Shown here piece by piece: positions 61,053 through 64,000 of a stretch of DNA of 64,000 nucleotides (position 1 is its first letter; each line of letters opens with the position of its first letter). A program made the position numbers and the translations under genes. The notes below the pieces were generated by a model. The model made no database searches. It worked only from the letters and a program-made list of their open reading frames with translations, and was not told the DNA's origin. The stretch lies in contig CBDBUY010000009.1 in assembly GCA_965212145.1 (NCBI GenBank), forward strand, positions 1-64,000, in the 5' to 3' direction. This stretch comes from JAAEPI01 sp965212145 (GTDB lineage: Bacteria > Bacteroidota > Bacteroidia > Cytophagales > Cyclobacteriaceae).

Positions 61053-61505
61053 GTGATTGCCGTAATTCAAAGAGTTTCACAAGCATCGGTTACAATCGAT
61101 GGAAAAATCAAAGGACAAATAAGTTCAGGTCTTTTGGTCTTGCTTGGCATTGAAGAGGCAGACGGGCAAGAAGATATTGAGTGGCTGGTCAAGAAAATTG
61201 TCAATTTACGAATTTTCAGCGATGAGAATAGTGTAATGAATCTGAGCGTCAATGATCTCCAAGGAGAAATATTGGTGATAAGCCAGTTTACGCTTCACGC
61301 CAGTACCAGAAAAGGCAATCGACCATCGTATATCAAAGCAGCCAAACCAGACGTAGCTATCCCGCTTTACGAGCGCTTCGAGTCCGTCATTGGCCAACAA
61401 TCTGTTAAACCGGTTCAAACTGGCGAATTTGGAGCCGACATGAAAGTTTCATTGCTAAATGATGGACCAGTGACGATTATTATCGACACAAAAAATAAGG
61501 TTTAG
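61053..61505 (+). CDS. dtd: D-aminoacyl-tRNA deacylase
   Basis: Frees tRNA from wrongly attached D-amino acids and glycine. The 150 residues begin IAVIQRVSQASVTIDG, and contain the cross-subunit catalytic motif LVISQFTLHAS (seen as ILVISQFTLHA) and the Gly-cisPro loop near the end (KVSLLNDGPVTI). Initiation is at GTG 61053, since the family starts there and no ATG is near. Length typical (145-150). It lies between the Rossmann-type gene and lepA. Confidence 0.95.
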   Translation: MIAVIQRVSQASVTIDGKIKGQISSGLLVLLGIEEADGQEDIEWLVKKIVNLRIFSDENSVMNLSVNDLQGEILVISQFTLHASTRKGNRPSYIKAAKPDVAIPLYERFESVIGQQSVKPVQTGEFGADMKVSLLNDGPVTIIIDTKNKV

Positions 61506-61527
61506 GGACATCTCCGACCTTAATCAA

Positions 61528-61535
61528 TATCTTTG
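61528..61535 (+). promoter_or_regulatory. -7 box of lepA promoter
   Basis: TATCTTTG is an exact -7 box, 20 bases before the lepA start. No clear TTG at the expected spacing. Confidence 0.4.
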
Positions 61536-61555
61536 CAGCCTTTCTGAAGCCATAG

Positions 61556-63346
61556 ATGAAGAACATCCGAAATTTTTGCATTATCGCCCACATTGATCAC
61601 GGGAAAAGCACGCTGGCAGATCGCTTACTGGAGTTTACCCAAACCGTGTCTGATAGGGATATGCAAGCCCAGTTATTGGACAATATGGATCTGGAACGAG
61701 AGCGCGGCATCACCATAAAAAGTCATGCCATCCAGATGGATTACAAACTGGACGGGCAAGAGTATACGCTTAACCTCATTGACACGCCTGGTCACGTGGA
61801 TTTCTCCTACGAAGTATCCAGGTCGATTGCTGCTTGTGAAGGTGCGTTGCTAATTGTAGACGCATCTCAGGGTATTGAGGCTCAGACTATTTCAAATCTC
61901 TATTTGGCGATTGAACATGACTTGGAGGTCATCCCCGTCTTAAATAAGATCGATCTCCCGGGTGCCATGCCCGATGAAGTATCTGATCAAATCATTGATC
62001 TTATAGGATGTTCGAAAGAAGACATCCTTCACGCAAGTGCAAAAGAAGGGATTGGTATCACCGAAATTTTACAAGCAATCGTGGAAAAAGTCCCTGCTCC
62101 GAGTGGCGATCCGGATGAACCACTTCAGGCCATGATTTTTGATTCTGTCTTTAATCCGTATCGAGGGATTGAGGTGTTTTTCAGGGTCTTCAATGGCACG
62201 TTGAAAAAGGGCGATGATGTAAAATTCGTAAATACCGGAAAACATTATGAGGCAGATGAGATTGGAGTACTCAAATTAAATCACGATCCTAAGCAGGAAA
62301 TTGCGGCCGGAAATGTGGGGTATTTGATCTCAGGAATCAAGGTAGCGAGAGAGGTAAAAGTGGGTGACACGATCACTCATGTGGATAATCCAACCAAGCG
62401 CCAGGTCAAGGGATTTGAGGATGTTAAACCTATGGTTTTTGCTGGGATTTATCCTGTTGAAACAAGTGAGTTTGAAGAGCTCCGAGCATCTATGGAAAAG
62501 TTGCAATTGAATGACGCTTCTCTTGTCTGGGAACCAGAAACTTCTGCGGCCTTAGGATTCGGTTTTCGATGCGGATTTTTAGGCATGTTGCACATGGAAA
62601 TAGTGCAGGAAAGACTCGAGCGAGAATTCGATATGACGGTGATCACCACCGTGCCGAGTGTGGAGTTTCACGCGATTATGAACTCCGATGAAATCAAGAA
62701 GGTGAGCGCGCCTTCGGAGCTGCCCGATCCGACGCTGATGCAGCGTATTGAGGAGCCTTTTATCAGAGCGCAAATCATCACAAAGGCGGAGTTTATTGGT
62801 CCCGTAATCAGTCTCTGCATGGACAAGAGGGGCGAAATTAAGAACCAAGTCTATTTGACGTCTGATCGCGTAGAGCTGAGTTTTGAGATTCCTTTGGCTG
62901 AAATTGTATTCGACTTCTTTGATAAACTCAAGACCATTTCGAGAGGTTATGCATCCCTGGATTATGAACTGATTGGTTATCGGACTTCCAACCTTGTGAA
63001 GTTGGACATTCAGTTGAACGGTGACAAAGTAGATGCGCTATCTGCGATTGTGCACAGAGACAAGGCGTACGAATGGGGAAAAAGACTCTGCGAAAAACTA
63101 CGAAGCTTGCTTCCACGGCAGATGTTTGAGATCGCGATTCAGGCGGCCATCGGCACAAAAATTATCGCTCGGGAAACTGTAAAAGCGATGCGAAAAAATG
63201 TTTTGGCAAAGTGCTATGGTGGAGACATTTCTCGTAAGCGCAAACTTTTAGAAAAGCAGAAGAAAGGGAAGAAGAGAATGCGGCAGGTTGGTAACGTAGA
63301 AATTCCTCAGGAAGCCTTCATGGCGGTACTCAAATTGGACGACTAA
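61556..63346 (+). CDS. lepA: Elongation factor 4 (LepA)
   Basis: Translational GTPase that acts on the ribosome, likely in initiation-stage 30S assembly or back-translocation. The 596 residues show the G domain (HIDHGKSTLADR near 12-23, RGITIKS, DTPGH, NKIDLPGA), domain II, and the LepA-specific C-terminal domain (about 485-596, with KMRQVGNVEIPQEAF and the basic RKRKLLEKQKKGKKR stretch). Length typical (around 600). Its stop is 13 bp before folD. Confidence 0.98.
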   Translation: MKNIRNFCIIAHIDHGKSTLADRLLEFTQTVSDRDMQAQLLDNMDLERERGITIKSHAIQMDYKLDGQEYTLNLIDTPGHVDFSYEVSRSIAACEGALLIVDASQGIEAQTISNLYLAIEHDLEVIPVLNKIDLPGAMPDEVSDQIIDLIGCSKEDILHASAKEGIGITEILQAIVEKVPAPSGDPDEPLQAMIFDSVFNPYRGIEVFFRVFNGTLKKGDDVKFVNTGKHYEADEIGVLKLNHDPKQEIAAGNVGYLISGIKVAREVKVGDTITHVDNPTKRQVKGFEDVKPMVFAGIYPVETSEFEELRASMEKLQLNDASLVWEPETSAALGFGFRCGFLGMLHMEIVQERLEREFDMTVITTVPSVEFHAIMNSDEIKKVSAPSELPDPTLMQRIEEPFIRAQIITKAEFIGPVISLCMDKRGEIKNQVYLTSDRVELSFEIPLAEIVFDFFDKLKTISRGYASLDYELIGYRTSNLVKLDIQLNGDKVDALSAIVHRDKAYEWGKRLCEKLRSLLPRQMFEIAIQAAIGTKIIARETVKAMRKNVLAKCYGGDISRKRKLLEKQKKGKKRMRQVGNVEIPQEAFMAVLKLDD

Positions 63347-63359
63347 GAATCAATGAATT

Positions 63360-64000
63360 ATGGCAACAATTATTGATGGAAAAAAGGTAGCTCAGGACAT
63401 TAAAAATGAAATCAGGGAGCAAGTAGAAGAATTGAAGAATGCTGGCAAGCGACCGCCTCATTTGGCCATTATCATTGTAGGTGATGATGGTGCAAGTCAT
63501 ACTTACGTCAATGGCAAGATCAATGCGTGTAAATCCGTAGGCTTTGATTACACGCTCATGCAATTCACCGAGAGCATCACTGAGGAAAAGTTGATGAAGC
63601 ATATTGAGGGTATGAACGAGGACGATGACGTGGATGGCTTTATTGTTCAACTTCCCCTGCCGGATCATATTTCTGTGGAAGTCGTAACAGAAGCCATACG
63701 CCCGAAGAAAGATGTCGATGGCTTCACCAATCAGAACTTTGGTTCCATTTTATCGGAGAGGCAACTGCTTCTACCGGCGACACCTTTTGGAATCATGGAA
63801 TTGATCCGTAGGTATAAAATCGAAACAAAAGGAAAGCGATGTGTGGTGGTTGGTGCAAGCCGAGTTGCGGGAGCGCCACTAAGCTTGATGATGCAGCACG
63901 ACGGGCATGCCACTGTGACGATTTGTGATAAACATACCACTGACTTAGCAGCCCACACCCGGGAAGCCGACCTTTTGATTGTGGCTGTCGGGAAGCCAGG
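63360..64000 (+). CDS. folD: Methylenetetrahydrofolate dehydrogenase/cyclohydrolase, partial
   Basis: Bifunctional enzyme that oxidises methylene-THF and hydrolyses methenyl-THF to 10-formyl-THF. The first 213 residues are present before the window ends: AHLAIIIVGDD-type start (PPHLAIIIVGDDGASHTYVNGK, with the key Lys of the cyclohydrolase in YVNGK), GFIVQLPLP, PKKDVDGF, and the nucleotide-binding VVGASRVAGAPL followed by HTREADLLIVAVGKPG. About 80 more residues would lie beyond the edge. It starts 13 bp after lepA. Confidence 0.95.
   Translation, partial: MATIIDGKKVAQDIKNEIREQVEELKNAGKRPPHLAIIIVGDDGASHTYVNGKINACKSVGFDYTLMQFTESITEEKLMKHIEGMNEDDDVDGFIVQLPLPDHISVEVVTEAIRPKKDVDGFTNQNFGSILSERQLLLPATPFGIMELIRRYKIETKGKRCVVVGASRVAGAPLSLMMQHDGHATVTICDKHTTDLAAHTREADLLIVAVGKP

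Noticed and set aside
1..64000. CRISPR arrays, tRNA, rRNA, transposase or phage genes
   Set aside because: Looked for in gaps and reading frames; none found by eye. A covariance-model scan would be decisive for small RNAs.

Overview
The window reads as chromosome of a marine-type gliding Bacteroidota bacterium, probably of the Cytophagales. Signs of this are GldC, a DUF3098 protein between FtsX and UppP, a SusC-like TonB receptor with a carboxypeptidase-like N-terminal domain, a Rho with a long charged insert, a GNAT-nitrilase fusion, and promoters of the Bacteroidota type (TTG, about 19-20 nt, TAnnTTTG) that often sit only a few bases from the start codon. It is gene dense with many 1-14 bp overlaps. 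I saw no rRNA, tRNA, CRISPR array, insertion sequence or phage genes. The species is an inference.

Bases 1-21800 are mostly housekeeping: serS (cut by the left edge), rho, a lipoprotein, gnd, then pheT/coiled-coil protein/zapA/rny, sucD, rsmG, an ECF sigma factor with a glycosyltransferase, tgt/LptF-G-like permease/DMT transporter, a second ECF sigma factor with a probable anti-sigma factor, and a tightly packed envelope operon ftsX/DUF3098/uppP/truB/ribF/M48 peptidase/gldC. Bases 21900-36400 are more specialised: a TonB receptor with an SGNH lipoprotein, a flavin-type oxidase with a mono-cluster ferredoxin, a three-gene arsenosugar cluster (AhpD-like, arsS, arsM), an HTH regulator broken by one nonsense codon, a TPR membrane protein, tiny genes too short for routine calling, a penicillin acylase and an outer-membrane barrel.

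Bases 36500-43950 hold dCMP deaminase, a MarR regulator with two matching operator-like palindromes, the GNAT-nitrilase fusion, and an accessory block in which two related ~235 bp non-coding elements with bulged terminal inverted repeats follow gene groups: Crp-like regulator/quinone-oxidoreductase/hchA, and a secreted protein/HEPN (AbiU2-like) gene. Bases 43938-50680 are a complete-looking histidine operon on the minus strand (hisG-hisD-hisC::IGPD-hisH-hisA-hisF-hisIE). It is preceded by a short leader peptide with four consecutive His codons, a competing antiterminator pairing and an intrinsic terminator. Its HisC is fused directly to the dehydratase domain of HisB, and no histidinol-phosphatase is present.

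Bases 50683-64000 return to mixed genes: membrane proteins with a winged-helix regulator, a TylF-like methyltransferase, a cadherin-like lipoprotein, a VOC protein, a beta-propeller protein, a SirB1-like protein, a phosphopantetheinyl transferase, a WD40 protein/DivIVA-like protein/folB run, an IscA-like protein lacking its CGC motif, dtd, lepA and folD (cut by the right edge). The observations most worth a second look are the his attenuator, the HisC-IGPD fusion with its missing phosphatase, the paired attC-like elements around the HEPN/HchA block, and the leader-like small ORF plus hairpin ahead of the barrel gene.
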